Shown here: positions 5,805 through 5,892 of the stretch, one piece after another
Numbering within the stretch: position 1 is the first letter of the stretch
Layout of the letters: the number at the start of each line of letters is the position of its first letter
Assembly: GCA_002696025.1 (NCBI GenBank)
Contig: NZQU01000077.1
Span: 6,032-11,923, forward strand
DNA: 5,892 nucleotides
Direction: 5' to 3'
Origin: Crocinitomicaceae bacterium
Lineage (GTDB): Bacteria > Bacteroidota > Bacteroidia > Flavobacteriales_D > Crocinitomicaceae
The notes under the pieces: model-generated
The model's database searches: none
Told to the model about the DNA's origin: nothing
The model's input: the letters and a program-made list of their open reading frames with translations, nothing else
Program-made: the position numbers and the translations under genes

Positions 5805-5892
5805 ATGAATATAAAGAAAACTAAAATTGTAGCAACTATGGGCCCGTCAACATCTTCAAAGAAGGTTTTGAAAGAAATGATGCTGAATGGTT
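5805..5892 (+). CDS. pyk: Pyruvate kinase, 5' end (gene continues beyond window)
   Basis: Pyruvate kinase converts phosphoenolpyruvate and ADP to pyruvate and ATP, the last step of glycolysis. Only the first 29 codons are present: MNIKKTKIVATMGPSTSS, then KKVLKEMMLNG. TKIVATMGPS matches the conserved N-terminal strand of the family (usually TKIVATxGPAS), which leads into the barrel domain. The ATG is 4 bases after the stop of the IPExxxVDY gene and gives the usual short N-terminus. No separate promoter fits in that gap, so pyk is probably transcribed with its upstream neighbour. The catalytic residues lie outside the window, so intactness cannot be judged. Confidence 0.92.
   Translation, partial: MNIKKTKIVATMGPSTSSKKVLKEMMLNG

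Noticed and set aside
1..5892. Defence system, prophage, insertion sequence or CRISPR array
   Set aside because: All substantial open frames are assigned to core metabolic or envelope genes; no transposase, terminal inverted repeats or spaced direct repeats were seen.

Overview
The window looks like chromosomal housekeeping sequence from a Bacteroidetes bacterium, most likely a flavobacterium-like lineage. The evidence is AT-rich DNA (about 30% G+C by eye), TlpA-type thioredoxins carrying a DUF4369-like N-terminal domain, a long-form IspH, promoter -7 boxes of the TAnnTTTG kind, poor Shine-Dalgarno sites, and an IPExxxVDY-family gene directly upstream of pyruvate kinase, a pairing characteristic of this phylum. 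UGG is the tryptophan codon and the standard code fits every gene. I see no insertion sequence, CRISPR array, tRNA, rRNA or phage gene.

Positions 1-3985 (+ strand) hold a tightly packed gene string. It contains the 3' two thirds of gatB (amidotransferase for Gln/Asn-tRNA), an envelope lipoprotein thioredoxin, a second exported thioredoxin of the same architecture, and lpxH (lipid A pathway). The junctions are a 4-base ATGA overlap, a 1-base gap and an 11-base overlap, so the genes are very probably co-transcribed and translationally coupled. The operon promoter lies upstream of the window. lpxH has no usable ATG and must start at TTG.

Positions 3988-5211 (- strand) hold ispH, the last enzyme of the MEP isoprenoid pathway, in the long plant/cyanobacterial-like form. 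It converges on lpxH with only 2 bases between the stop codons. A small hairpin in the last lpxH codons, followed by a T-rich tract, is the only terminator candidate.

Positions 5212-5368 are a very AT-rich divergent intergenic region with -7-like boxes for both directions and two short palindromes. It is followed on the + strand by a 143-aa IPExxxVDY-family protein of unknown function and, 4 bases later, the first 29 codons of pyruvate kinase (pyk), cut by the window end.

No clearly new biological system is visible. The items most worth a second look are the tandem thioredoxin pair, whose catalytic domains are far better conserved than their N-terminal halves; the obligatory non-ATG start of lpxH; and the IPExxxVDY-pyk pair sitting behind a divergent ispH instead of the usual fatty-acid/rnc neighbourhood, with a degenerate signature motif.
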